From positions 201,217 to 265,216 of the forward strand of contig NZ_BMMX01000003.1 in the NCBI RefSeq assembly GCF_014646155.1: a DNA stretch of 64,000 bases. The letters run 5' to 3'. The notes under the pieces are model-generated. The model ran no database searches. It saw nothing but the letters and a program-made list of their open reading frames with translations, and had not been told where the DNA came from. The translations under genes and the position numbers were made by a program. Below, piece by piece: positions 1 through 8,357 of this stretch. The stretch comes from Mangrovihabitans endophyticus (GTDB taxonomy: Bacteria > Actinomycetota > Actinomycetes > Mycobacteriales > Micromonosporaceae). Every line of letters begins with the position of its first letter. The stretch's first letter is position 1.

Positions 1-927
1 CGCCGGACGCCCGGCGAACCACATGATGGTCCGGCGCAGCCCCTCGGCCAGATCGATCCGTGGCCGCCAGTCGAGCGCCTGGGTCGCGCGACGGATGTCG
101 GGACGCCGCCGGACGGGATCGTCCGTGGGCAGCGGATGATATTCAACAATCGATTCCGATCCGGTGATCTGCAACACCAGTTCGGCCAGTTCCGCCACGG
201 TGAACTCGGTCGGGTTGCCGAGGTTGATCGGTCCGGGCACGGAGCTGTCCAGCATCGCGACGACGCCGCGGACGAGGTCGTCCACGTAGCAGAAGCTGCG
301 TGTCTGTGAGCCGTCGCCGTAGCATGTGAGCGGCGCTCCGGTGAGAGCTTGCGCGATGAAACTGGAGACCACTCGGCCGTCGTGCGCCCGCATCCGTGGT
401 CCGTAGGTATTGAAGATCCGCAAAATGCCGGCGTTGGTCCCGTAGGTGCGTGCGTACGCCGCGGTCACCGCTTCGGCGTATCTTTTTGCTTCGTCATAGA
501 CGCTGCGCGGGCCGATCGGATTGACGTTGCCCCAATAGTCTTCGGTCTGCGGGTGGACGAGGGGATCGCCATAGACCTCGCTGGTCGAGGCGAGCACGAA
601 GCGCGCCGAGTGCTGTTGTGCCAGGCGCAGCATGGTCTCCGTGCCGCGGCTGCCCACGGCGAGTGTCGCCAAAGGCCGACGATGATAGTCCGGCGGAGAG
701 GCGGGGCTGGCGAAGTGCGCCACGGCGTCCACGTGGCCGTCGATGTCCAATCCTTCGCTGACGTCCGCCGCCACGACGTCGAGGCCGCGGCGGACGAGGT
801 CGGCGACATTGTCCGGCGACGAGGTCGACCAGTCGTCGACGCACACCACCTCGTCGCCACGATCGAGCAGCGCCTCACAGATGTGCGAGCCGAGAAAACC
901 GGCCCCACCACTGACAACGATCCGCAC
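1..927 (-). CDS. NAD-dependent epimerase/dehydratase, UDP-glucuronate decarboxylase-like (C-terminus beyond window)
   Basis: Extended short-chain dehydrogenase likely acting on a nucleotide sugar in the cytoplasm. The GTG start at 927 is preceded by AGGAGGG at a good distance and the frame stays open to the window edge, so the 3' end is missing. The N-terminus carries the NAD-binding motif GGAGFLGSHIC. Further on are STSEVYGDP, the catalytic YDEAK (YxxxK) and FNTYGPRM, and then FCYVDDLVRG. The run from SEVYGDP to YGPRM is the signature of UDP-glucuronate decarboxylases (UDP-xylose synthases) and related dTDP/UDP-sugar dehydratases, so a role in sugar-nucleotide supply for glycosylation or envelope polysaccharide is likely. 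Exact substrate is inferred only. Two palindromes upstream (949-975, 1014-1025) are candidate control sites. Confidence 0.85.
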   Translation of the reverse strand, partial: MRIVVSGGAGFLGSHICEALLDRGDEVVCVDDWSTSSPDNVADLVRRGLDVVAADVSEGLDIDGHVDAVAHFASPASPPDYHRRPLATLAVGSRGTETMLRLAQQHSARFVLASTSEVYGDPLVHPQTEDYWGNVNPIGPRSVYDEAKRYAEAVTAAYARTYGTNAGILRIFNTYGPRMRAHDGRVVSSFIAQALTGAPLTCYGDGSQTRSFCYVDDLVRGVVAMLDSSVPGPINLGNPTEFTVAELAELVLQITGSESIVEYHPLPTDDPVRRRPDIRRATQALDWRPRIDLAEGLRRTIMWFAGRPA

Positions 928-948
928 AGCACCCTCCTGACCGAAGTC

Positions 949-975
949 ATGCAATGCAAGCGCGCCGCATTGCAT
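949..975. promoter_or_regulatory. inverted repeat ATGCAATG-N11-CATTGCAT
   Basis: Perfect 8-bp arms at 949-956 and 968-975, 22 bp upstream of the start of the epimerase gene. It may be a regulator site or a short 5'-leader hairpin. No cognate regulator is identified. Confidence 0.35.
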
Positions 976-1013
976 CGACTGTCGACAATGTCAGGAGACA
1001 ATCTCGACCCATG

Positions 1014-1025
1014 GAGAGCGCTCTC
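1014..1025. promoter_or_regulatory. perfect palindrome GAGAGCGCTCTC, LacI-family operator type
   Basis: The 12-bp palindrome lies 87 bp upstream of the epimerase start. Its centre (GAGCGCTC) matches the core of actinobacterial LacI-family operators of the CebR/BxlR type (TGGGAGCGCTCCCA). It differs from the two CTAAT-type operators in front of the neighbouring lacI gene, so another regulator probably binds it. Confidence 0.4.
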
Positions 1026-1203
1026 ACAAGTCCAGAAAAGAACTTTTAACCTTGTTTCCTTGATGAGAACGGCGCGGACGGCTGCACGGACCGATTGGCA
1101 AGAGCCGGCGGATCAGAGAATCCTGGGAATCTGCTCGCAGAACGATTCCGGCACGTTACGTCAGTGCGCCCGGAGAGCATTTCGTGGCGCCGCCCGGGTG
1201 TGT

Positions 1204-1271
1204 CGATCTTGCGGTTCGGGCGGTCCGGGTGGGCCGATCTTGCTGTCGGTCCCTCGTGCTGGTCGATCGTG
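1204..1271. repeat. short intergenic CGATCTTG repeats
   Basis: CGATCTTG occurs at 1204-1211 and 1235-1242, followed by the variant CGATCGTG at 1264-1271, all in the same orientation in the gene-free interval 928-1377. The same motif recurs in both orientations at 41337-41502. Apart from these motifs and the two palindromes nearer the epimerase, I see no gene in 928-1377. Confidence 0.4.
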
Positions 1272-1377
1272 AACCTCCCGGTCCGACTCGTCAGGCACGT
1301 CCCCGCGAATCGGGCACCTGCGCCCCGGCGACCGGGCCGTTGCCCTCGCTTCCCGGCCATCCCCGTCGATGCCTGCG

Positions 1378-1391
1378 CTAATACCTATTAG
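1378..1391. promoter_or_regulatory. LacI-type operator O1 (CTAATACCTATTAG)
   Basis: Perfect 6+2+6 palindrome upstream of the putative -35 element of the lacI operon. Its partner O2 at 1462-1475 lies 84 bp away centre to centre, eight helical turns at 10.5 bp per turn, a spacing compatible with repression by looping. Confidence 0.6.
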
Positions 1392-1416
1392 TGCTGGACT
1401 TTTGGGTTTCCCGCTC

Positions 1417-1446
1417 TTGACGCGACGAAGAACGCGGCGACACGAT
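1417..1446 (+). promoter_or_regulatory. putative sigma-A-type promoter of the lacI operon
   Basis: TTGACG at 1417-1422 and CACGAT at 1441-1446 are separated by 18 bp. The promoter lies between the two LacI-type operators. Transcription would start near 1453, just upstream of O2. Confidence 0.4.
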
Positions 1447-1461
1447 GTCATCGCAACGCAA

Positions 1462-1475
1462 CTAATGCGTATTAG
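1462..1475. promoter_or_regulatory. LacI-type operator O2 (CTAATGCGTATTAG)
   Basis: 14-bp palindrome with one mismatched pair and the same half-site (CTAAT) as O1. It sits just downstream of the putative transcription start and 25 bp before the lacI start codon, a classic position for autorepression. Confidence 0.6.
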
Positions 1476-1500
1476 CGGTGAAACGTTGGGGAGGTCTGCC

Positions 1501-2532
1501 ATGACGGCCACGCGCAGACGCGTGACGCAGCAGGACATCGCCCGGATGACCGGCGTCAGCCAGGCCACCGTGTCGCTGGTGCTCAACGGGCGCGACGGCG
1601 CGGACGTCCGGATCGCTCCGGAGACCCGGGAGAGGGTGCTGAGCGCGATTCGCAGCACCGGCTATATCGCGGACCCGGTGGCCCGGCGGCTGGCCGCCCG
1701 GCACAACCGGATCCTCGGCGTGTTCACCTACGAACCGGTGTTCCCTGCCGAACTGGGCAACTTCTACCACCCGTTCCTGGTCGGCATCGAGGAATGCGCG
1801 GAACGGATCGGCTGTGACCTTCTGCTGCTCACCAGCGCGCCGGTGGTGGACGGGCGGCGCCGCATCTTCCATCATGACAACCGGCTCCGCCTGGCCGACG
1901 GCTGCATCCTCCTCGGCCAGTGGCTGGACCCGGCCGAGCTGACCCGGCTGGTGACCGAGGGGCTTTCGTTCGTCAGCGTCGGCCGGCGCGACGACGCGGG
2001 CGGTCCGGTTCCCTACGTCGGCGCCGATTATCCGGCCGCCACCGCCGTCCAGGTGCGTCGTGCCGTCCGGCTCGGTCACCGGCGCATCGCCTACATCGGG
2101 CAGGGCGGTGGACCGGAGTCGCACGCCGACCGCCTGCGCGGCTTCGCCGCCGCGGCAGCCGAGGCGCGCGTCGACGGCCGGCACCTGACCATCGCCGACC
2201 GCGGCCCGGCCCGCGTCCTCGACGAGATGGTCGAGGAACGGCGCACCTGCGCCTTCGTCGAGGAGTACGCGGACGGGGTGGCGCTGGCGGAATGCGCCGC
2301 CGCCCGGGGGTTGCGGGTGCCCGACGACGTGTCGTTGGTGGCCCTGGGCGATCCGACGCGTCCCGCCGCCACCGAGCTGGACATCACGGGCTTCCGCATC
2401 CCCCGGCGGGACATGGGCTGGCAGGCGGTCGAGGTGCTGTCCGGCCTGTTGGAGGGCGACGTGTCGGCGATGCAGCGACTGCTGCCGTGCGAGGCCGTCG
2501 ACGGCGCGACGCTGGCGGCGGCCGATGTCTGA
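1501..2532 (+). CDS. LacI family transcriptional regulator
   Basis: 343-residue DNA-binding repressor. The ATG at 1501 was chosen because GGGGAGG lies 7 bp upstream and it gives a standard LacI N-terminus: helix-turn-helix at about residues 8-30 (TQQDIARMTGVSQATVSLVL) with the hinge near residue 55, followed by a periplasmic-binding-protein-like sugar sensor domain. It overlaps the downstream FAD oxidoreductase gene by 8 bp and heads a six-gene sugar uptake operon. It very likely controls that operon and itself through the two CTAAT-type operators at 1378 and 1462. The effector is unknown, presumably the imported sugar or a derivative. Confidence 0.93.
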   Translation: MTATRRRVTQQDIARMTGVSQATVSLVLNGRDGADVRIAPETRERVLSAIRSTGYIADPVARRLAARHNRILGVFTYEPVFPAELGNFYHPFLVGIEECAERIGCDLLLLTSAPVVDGRRRIFHHDNRLRLADGCILLGQWLDPAELTRLVTEGLSFVSVGRRDDAGGPVPYVGADYPAATAVQVRRAVRLGHRRIAYIGQGGGPESHADRLRGFAAAAAEARVDGRHLTIADRGPARVLDEMVEERRTCAFVEEYADGVALAECAAARGLRVPDDVSLVALGDPTRPAATELDITGFRIPRRDMGWQAVEVLSGLLEGDVSAMQRLLPCEAVDGATLAAADV

Positions 2533-4126
2533 GCTGCGCGCCGAGATCCTCGTCGTGGGCGGCGGGCTGGGCGGTGTGGCGGCGGCGCTCGGCGCGCTCC
2601 GAGCCGGCCGGTCGGTGCTGCTCACCGAGCAGTACGCCTGGCTGGGCGGACAGTTGACGAGCCAGGCCGTGCCGCCGGACGAGCACAGTTGGGTCGAGCA
2701 GTTCGGGGTGACGGCCAGTTACCGGGCGCTGCGGGACGGGATCCGGGCCTACTACCGCAGGCACTATCCCCTGGTGGCGCAGGCGCGCGCGGCCCGTCAC
2801 CTGAACCCGGGCGGCGGCCACGTCAGCCGGTTGTGCCACGAACCGCGGGTTGCCGTGGCGGTCATCGAGGAGATGCTCGCACCGTACCGCAGCTCCGGGC
2901 TGTTGCGGGTGCTGACCGGATGCGTGCCGGTGTCAGCGGCGACCGACGGCGATCGGGTGACCGCGGTGACCCTGCGCGCCGACGACGGCGCCGAGATCAC
3001 CGTGACCGCGTCGTACGTGCTCGATGCGACCGAGACCGGCGACTTGCTGCCGCTGACCGGCGCGGAGTTTGTCACAGGGGCGGAATCGCGGGCGCAGACC
3101 GGCGAGCCCAGCGCGTCCGACACCGCCGATCCGGCGAACATGCAGGCGTTCTCGGTGTGTTTCGCGATCGATCACGTCGACGGTGACCACACCATCGACC
3201 GGCCGTCCGGCTACCACCGGTGGCGCTCCTACCAACCGTCCTTCTGGGGCGGACCGCTGCTGGGCTGGCGGACGCCGAATCCGCGCACGTTGGAGATCAC
3301 GACCCGCGCGTTCACGCCGAACCCGGAGGACGAGCCGTGGCGGGTCGAGGCTGATCAGCGCGCGAATCCGGGTGACGGCAACCTGTGGACGTTCCGCCGG
3401 ATCGCCGCGCGGCGCAACTTCCGGCCGGGTTTCTATCCGAGCGACATCTGCCTGGTGAACTGGCCGATGATCGACTACTTCGAGGAACCACTGATCGGTT
3501 CGGCGGATCCGGCGGCCGTCGAGTCCGCGGCCCGCGAGCTGTCCTTCGCCGCCCTGTACTGGCTGCAGACCGAGGCCCCGCGTCCGGACGGCGGCGTCGG
3601 CTGGCCCGGGCTGCGGCTGCGCGGCGACGTCACGGGCGGCGCCGACGGCCTGGCGATGGCGCCGTACATCCGGGAGTCGCGCCGGATCCGCGCCGAGTAC
3701 ACCATCGTCGAGCAGGACCTTTCCCTGGCCGTACGCGGAGACAAGGGTGCCGTCTCGCACGCCGACTCGATCGGGGTCGGCATGTACCGGATCGATCTGC
3801 ACCCGTCGACCGGCGGGGACAACTACATCGACGTCAGCTCCTGTCCGTTCGAGGTCCCGCTGGGCGCGCTGATCCCGCAACGGATGGAGAACCTGCTGCC
3901 GGCCGGCAAGAACATCGGCACCACGCACATCACCAACGGTTCGCATCGGCTGCATCCGGTCGAATGGAACGTCGGCGAGGTCGCCGGCCTGCTCGCGGAC
4001 TTCTGCTTGACGCGCGGCACCAACCCGCGCGCCGTGCGCAACATCCCCCACCTGCTCACCGACTTTCAGGACCGCCTTGGTGCCGAAGGCATCGAGGTGC
4101 ACTGGCCCGATGTCTCCGGCTACTAA
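2525..4126 (+). CDS. FAD-dependent oxidoreductase (PF12831-like)
   Basis: 533 residues. The N-terminus has the dinucleotide-binding motif VVGGGLGGVAAALGALRAG (about residues 10-28) followed by LLTEQYAWLGGQLTSQ, typical of the FAD_oxidored family. C-terminal segments such as ENLLPAGKNIGTTHI fit the second FAD contact of this fold. No signal peptide is visible, so it is probably cytoplasmic. The family occurs in carbohydrate-utilisation loci, but few members have known substrates. Its place between the LacI regulator (8-bp overlap) and the ABC transporter suggests it oxidises the imported carbohydrate or an aglycone. Substrate unassigned. Confidence 0.85.
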   Translation: MSELRAEILVVGGGLGGVAAALGALRAGRSVLLTEQYAWLGGQLTSQAVPPDEHSWVEQFGVTASYRALRDGIRAYYRRHYPLVAQARAARHLNPGGGHVSRLCHEPRVAVAVIEEMLAPYRSSGLLRVLTGCVPVSAATDGDRVTAVTLRADDGAEITVTASYVLDATETGDLLPLTGAEFVTGAESRAQTGEPSASDTADPANMQAFSVCFAIDHVDGDHTIDRPSGYHRWRSYQPSFWGGPLLGWRTPNPRTLEITTRAFTPNPEDEPWRVEADQRANPGDGNLWTFRRIAARRNFRPGFYPSDICLVNWPMIDYFEEPLIGSADPAAVESAARELSFAALYWLQTEAPRPDGGVGWPGLRLRGDVTGGADGLAMAPYIRESRRIRAEYTIVEQDLSLAVRGDKGAVSHADSIGVGMYRIDLHPSTGGDNYIDVSSCPFEVPLGALIPQRMENLLPAGKNIGTTHITNGSHRLHPVEWNVGEVAGLLADFCLTRGTNPRAVRNIPHLLTDFQDRLGAEGIEVHWPDVSGY

Positions 4127-4137
4127 GGACTGATCCC

Positions 4138-5367
4138 ATGAGAGTGATGAATATCGCCGCGGCCATGGTGCTTCTCGGATCCCTGGCCGCCTGCGGCGAC
4201 GGATCCTCCTCCGCCGACGGTGGCGCCGTCACGCTGCGGATGACCACCTGGTCAGCGAACGAGGCGCACGTCAAGCTCTTCACCGACATCGCCGCGGCGT
4301 ACCACGGCGCGCATCCGAACGTGACTGTCACCTTCGACGCGCTGCCGGTGGAGAACTACACCACCGCGGTCACCACGCAGATCGCCGGCGGCAACACCCC
4401 CGACCTTGCGTGGATCCTGGAGAGCGCCGCCCCGGACTTCGTGTCCTCCGGTGCGCTGGTGCCGTTGGACGACGCCGTGGAGAATCCGTCCGAGATCGCC
4501 CCGACCACGACCGCGTTGTGGAAGCAGGACGGCAAGCTGCTGGCCTATCCGTTCTCCACCTCGCCGTTCGGGGTGTTCGTGAACACCGACCTGGTGCCGG
4601 ACCTGCCCACCGGCGACGACTGGACCTGGGACGCGGCCATCGGCGCGGCGAAGAAGGCGGCGGTCTCCTCCGGCAAGCAGGGACTGGTGCCGCGGGACTT
4701 CGACTACAAGGACTGGACGAACCTCGCCCCCATCTTCGACGCCTGGGGCGCTCAGGCGTGGAGCGCGGACGGCAAGACGTGCGGCTTCGACAAGCAACCG
4801 ATGGTCGACGCGATGACCTTCATCCACCAGGCGATCTTCGACGACAAGGCGATCCCGGGACCGGGCGTGGCCGCCGACTTCTTCGCCGGGGACGCCGCCA
4901 TGACCATCACCCAGATCTCCCGTGCCTCGTTGCTGGAAGACGCCCCGTTCGACTGGACGCTCGTTCGGCTGCCGAGCGGTCCCCGGGGCACGTACGCGGT
5001 GTTCGGCCAGGCCGGTATCGGGGTGCTCAAGAAGGGCGAGCACGTCGATGAGGCCAAGGACTTCCTGAGGTTCTTCACCAACGATGCCAACTCCGCCAAG
5101 CTCGCCGCGTACTTCCCGCCGCCGCGTACCCCGCAGCTAACGCCCGAGACGCTCGCCGAAAGCAACCCGTTGCTGAAGCCGGAGAACCTGAAGGACGTCG
5201 TCATCGACGGCATCTCCTCCGGGGTGGTCAAGCCCAGCCACCGCAACAGCGCCGAGATCGTGCAGGCCGTCCGTTCCGCGCTCGACCCGATGTGGAAGCC
5301 CGGAGCCGATGTGCCAGCCGTCCTGACCGGCGTCTGCACCGCCATCCAACCGCTGCTGACCAAGTGA
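4138..5367 (+). CDS. ABC transporter sugar-binding lipoprotein
   Basis: 409-residue extracellular solute-binding protein, family 1. The ATG at 4138 gives a lipoprotein signal peptide: MRVMNIAAAMVLLGSLAAC, with lipobox LAAC and the modified Cys at residue 19. The mature protein has the usual SBP1 features, for example LAYPFSTSPFGVFVNTDL and a C-terminal AEIVQAVRSALDPMW. The reading frame remains open far upstream of the ATG, but that stretch is antisense to sense in the FAD gene's other frame and is not coding. The gene overlaps the next permease by 4 bp (GTGA). It captures a sugar outside the cell and delivers it to the two permeases encoded next. Confidence 0.93.
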   Translation: MRVMNIAAAMVLLGSLAACGDGSSSADGGAVTLRMTTWSANEAHVKLFTDIAAAYHGAHPNVTVTFDALPVENYTTAVTTQIAGGNTPDLAWILESAAPDFVSSGALVPLDDAVENPSEIAPTTTALWKQDGKLLAYPFSTSPFGVFVNTDLVPDLPTGDDWTWDAAIGAAKKAAVSSGKQGLVPRDFDYKDWTNLAPIFDAWGAQAWSADGKTCGFDKQPMVDAMTFIHQAIFDDKAIPGPGVAADFFAGDAAMTITQISRASLLEDAPFDWTLVRLPSGPRGTYAVFGQAGIGVLKKGEHVDEAKDFLRFFTNDANSAKLAAYFPPPRTPQLTPETLAESNPLLKPENLKDVVIDGISSGVVKPSHRNSAEIVQAVRSALDPMWKPGADVPAVLTGVCTAIQPLLTK

Positions 5368-6305
5368 TCACCACCATCAGCCGGGTGGACGCCCCGGCGA
5401 CGACACCACCGCCGCGGGACCGCTTCTGGACCACCCGGCGCCGGGACGAGCTGACCGGATGGCTCTTCATCGCCCCGCAGCTCGCCGGGACCGTGGTGTT
5501 CGTGCTCGTGCCGCTGCTACTCGTCGGCTGGTACAGCCTGCACGAGTGGAACGTGCTCGCCGACTCCTTCACCTTCGTCGGGGCGCAGAACTATCGGGCG
5601 CTGGCACAGGACCCGAAGATCGGTGGGGTGTTGCGCGCCAGCGCGCTGTTCTCGGCCGGCCTGGTGGTCGTCAACCTCAGCCTGGCGCTGCTGCTGGCGG
5701 TCCTTCTCAACCAGCGCCTGCGCGGTACCACGGTCTTCCGCGTGCTGTTCTTCTCCCCGGTCGTGGTGTCGCTTGTCGCCTGGACGATCGTGTGGCGGTT
5801 CATGCTGCAGAACAACGGCGGGATCAACGACCTGCTGGCCGCCGTCGGCGTCACCGGGCCGAACTGGTTGCGCTCCGGCGGCACGGCGATGGCGGCGGTG
5901 ATCGTCGTGCAGACGTTCAAGAACGTCGGCCTCAACATGGTGCTGTTCCTGGCTGCGCTGCAGGGAGTGCCACGGGAACTGTACGAGGCAGCGCGCACCG
6001 ACGGCGCCTCGGCCTGGACCGTCTTCCGGCGGATCACCCTGCCGCTGATCAGCCCGACCGTCCTGCTCACCTCGATCATCACGGTCGTCGGCTCGCTGCA
6101 GGTGTTCGCGCAGATCGCGGTGCTGACCGAGGGCGGGCCGGGCACGTCCACCACGGTGCTCGTCTACTACCTGTACCAGCAGGCGTTCCAGTTCCACGCC
6201 TTCGGATATGGGGCCACCCTGTCGATGCTGCTGTTCGCGATCGTCCTCGCCCTGACCGTTCTGCAATGGCGCATGCGCCGGAGGTGGGTGTTCCATGAGT
6301 CGTAG
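5364..6305 (+). CDS. ABC sugar permease, MalF/UgpA type
   Basis: 313-residue inner-membrane permease. The GTG at 5364 overlaps the stop codon of the binding-protein gene (GTGA), the usual coupling in this operon. A short cytoplasmic N-terminus is followed by six predicted membrane segments. The EAA loop, which contacts the ATPase, is at YEAARTDGASAWTVFRRITLP. No ATPase gene is present in the operon, so a shared MsiK-type ATPase encoded elsewhere is expected, as in other actinomycetes. It overlaps the second permease gene by 11 bp. Confidence 0.93.
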   Translation: MITTISRVDAPATTPPPRDRFWTTRRRDELTGWLFIAPQLAGTVVFVLVPLLLVGWYSLHEWNVLADSFTFVGAQNYRALAQDPKIGGVLRASALFSAGLVVVNLSLALLLAVLLNQRLRGTTVFRVLFFSPVVVSLVAWTIVWRFMLQNNGGINDLLAAVGVTGPNWLRSGGTAMAAVIVVQTFKNVGLNMVLFLAALQGVPRELYEAARTDGASAWTVFRRITLPLISPTVLLTSIITVVGSLQVFAQIAVLTEGGPGTSTTVLVYYLYQQAFQFHAFGYGATLSMLLFAIVLALTVLQWRMRRRWVFHES

Positions 6306-7119
6306 GGCGAAAATCCTCGTCTACGCGGCGCTCAGCGTGCTCTGCGTGCCCTTCGTCTTCCCGACCTGGTGGATGGTGACGAGTTCGTTCAAACCGAACG
6401 CGGACATCTTCTCGGCGCGGCTGTGGCCGCGGCACCTCTCCCTGCAACCCTGGCACGACGTGTTCACCTTGCAGCCGTTCGCCCGGCAGTACGCCAACAG
6501 CCTCTACATCGCGCTGCTCGTCACCGCCGGCACCATGGTCGTCGCGTCGATGGCCGGGTATGCCTTCGCCCGCATCCGGTTCCGAGGGCAGAACATCCTC
6601 TTCGTGGTCGTGCTCACCGGGCTGCTGATCCCCAGTGAGGTCACGATCGTTCCGCTGTTCCGCATGTTCAACGCGGCGGGGCTGATCGACACCCACTGGC
6701 CGTTGATCCTGGTGCCGATCTTCGGAGCGCCGAGTGTGCTGGCCACGTTCATCATGCGGCAGTTCTTCATCACGTTGCCGGGCGAATTGGAGGAGGCGGC
6801 CCGGCTGGACGGCCTGGGCCGGGCGGGCACCTTCCGGCGGGTCGCGCTGCCGTTGGCCCGCCCGGCGCTCGGCGCGGTGGCCATCTTCACCTTCTTGCAT
6901 AGCTGGAACCTCTATCTGGAGCCGATCGTCTTCCTGTCCACCAAGACGAAGTTCACCCTTCCCCAGGCGCTGACCCAGTTCACCGACGCCTATCAGGGAC
7001 CACTGTGGAACGTGCAGTTGTCGGCGGCGTCGATGACCGCGATCCCGGTGCTCATCGTCTTCGTGCTGGCGCAGCGCCACTTCATCGAGGGTCTTGCGCA
7101 GACCGGACTGAAGGGCTGA
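6295..7119 (+). CDS. ABC sugar permease, MalG/UgpE type
   Basis: 274-residue inner-membrane permease with about six membrane segments. The EAA loop is EEAARLDGLGRAGTFRRVALP. It starts inside the end of the previous permease gene (11-bp overlap). It forms the heterodimeric channel with the product of the preceding gene and receives sugar from the lipoprotein at 4138. An 89-bp gap follows before the MetE-like gene. Confidence 0.93.
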   Translation: MSRRAKILVYAALSVLCVPFVFPTWWMVTSSFKPNADIFSARLWPRHLSLQPWHDVFTLQPFARQYANSLYIALLVTAGTMVVASMAGYAFARIRFRGQNILFVVVLTGLLIPSEVTIVPLFRMFNAAGLIDTHWPLILVPIFGAPSVLATFIMRQFFITLPGELEEAARLDGLGRAGTFRRVALPLARPALGAVAIFTFLHSWNLYLEPIVFLSTKTKFTLPQALTQFTDAYQGPLWNVQLSAASMTAIPVLIVFVLAQRHFIEGLAQTGLKG

Positions 7120-7208
7120 CGTCTCACCTGCCGTGTCGAGCTCGCCGAGCCGAAGCGGACATCGAGCAGTATGCTGCGGACGGACCCGTCACGAAGGGAA
7201 CAACAGCG

Positions 7209-8336
7209 ATGACACTTCGCGATACCCCACCGTTCCGGGCAGATCACGTCGGCAGTCTGCTGCGCCCCGCTCGACTGCTCGACGCCCGGACCCGCCGCGC
7301 TACCGGCGAGATCGACGTCGAGGAGCTGAGGGCCGTCGAGGACGACGCGATCCGCGACGTCGTCCGGATGCAGCACGACGTCGGCCTTCGTTCGGCCACC
7401 GACGGCGAGTTCCGGCGAACGTCCTGGCACATGGACTTCATCTACCAGCTCGGCGGCATCCGCAGTACCGACGAGAAGATCCAGGTGCACTTCCGCAACG
7501 CGGACGGCGAGCTCGACTTCGAGTCGGCCGCGCTCGCCGTCGACGAGCCGGTGCGACTGCGCGAGACCATCTTCGGCGATGACTTCACCTTCCTCGCCGA
7601 CACCGTCCAGCCGGGCGTGACGGCCAAGCTCACCATCCCGTCGCCGAGCATGGTCCACTATCGCGGCGGCCGAGCGGCGATCGACCCCGAGGTCTATCCC
7701 GACGAGGAGCAGTTCTGGTCCGACCTGAGCGCGGCGTACGCCGAGCAGGTGCGCCGGGTCGCCGGCCTCGGATGCCGCTATCTGCAGCTCGACGACACCA
7801 GCCTGGCCTACCTGAACGATCCCGAGCAGCGTCGGCTGCTCACCGAGCGCGGGGATGACGCCGATCATCAGCACCTGCGCTACATCCGGCAGATCAACGC
7901 CGCCATCGCGGACCGGCCCGCCGGGCTTGCCGTCACCACGCACATGTGCCGGGGCAACTTCCGGTCCTCCTGGGCCGCCTCGGGCGGATACGACTTCGTC
8001 GCCGAGGCGCTGTTCAGCGAGCTCGCGGTCGACGGGTTCTTCCTGGAGTTCGACGACGACCGCTCGGGAGGTTTCGCCCCGCTGCGCTTCGTCCCGCCGG
8101 GAAAGATGGTCGTCCTTGGCCTGGTCACGACGAAGAACGGCAGGCTGGAATCCAAGGACGCGTTGAAGCGGCGCATCGACGAAGCCAGCAGATACGTGCC
8201 GTTGGAACAGTTGTGCCTGTCCCCGCAGTGCGGCTTCTCCTCCACAGTGGAGGGCAACGTGCTGTCGTACGACGAGGAAGTCGCCAAGCTGAGCCTGATC
8301 GTGGAGACCGCGGCCGAGGTGTGGGGCGACCGGTAG
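7209..8336 (+). CDS. cobalamin-independent methionine synthase core-like protein (MetE C-terminal domain, YxjG type)
   Basis: 375 residues, about the size of the MetE C-terminal catalytic barrel without the N-terminal half. The ATG at 7209 follows AAGGGA. Zinc ligands of the family are visible: His245 and Cys247 in THMCRGN, Glu280 in FFLEFDDD, Cys341 in LSPQCGF. Substrate-end residues RADHVGSLLRP lie at the N-terminus. Such stand-alone proteins transfer methyl groups from a folate or other donor to a thiol, and many are not true methionine synthases. Its place at the end of a sugar-uptake operon is unusual. It could have its own promoter in the 89-bp gap, or serve methylated substrates. The function in this setting is inferred. 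Confidence 0.85.
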   Translation: MTLRDTPPFRADHVGSLLRPARLLDARTRRATGEIDVEELRAVEDDAIRDVVRMQHDVGLRSATDGEFRRTSWHMDFIYQLGGIRSTDEKIQVHFRNADGELDFESAALAVDEPVRLRETIFGDDFTFLADTVQPGVTAKLTIPSPSMVHYRGGRAAIDPEVYPDEEQFWSDLSAAYAEQVRRVAGLGCRYLQLDDTSLAYLNDPEQRRLLTERGDDADHQHLRYIRQINAAIADRPAGLAVTTHMCRGNFRSSWAASGGYDFVAEALFSELAVDGFFLEFDDDRSGGFAPLRFVPPGKMVVLGLVTTKNGRLESKDALKRRIDEASRYVPLEQLCLSPQCGFSSTVEGNVLSYDEEVAKLSLIVETAAEVWGDR

Positions 8337-8357
8337 CGGACACCGCGCCGCAGCGTG

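Noticed and set aside
1046..1391. Short open frames on both strands of the gap before lacI.
   Set aside because: No ribosome binding site, no homology and overlapping stop-free frames on both strands, as expected from base composition.
3385..4137. In-frame open extension upstream of the binding-protein lipoprotein start.
   Set aside because: The stretch lies within the FAD oxidoreductase gene in another frame and lacks family motifs. The ATG at 4138 gives a correct lipoprotein signal.
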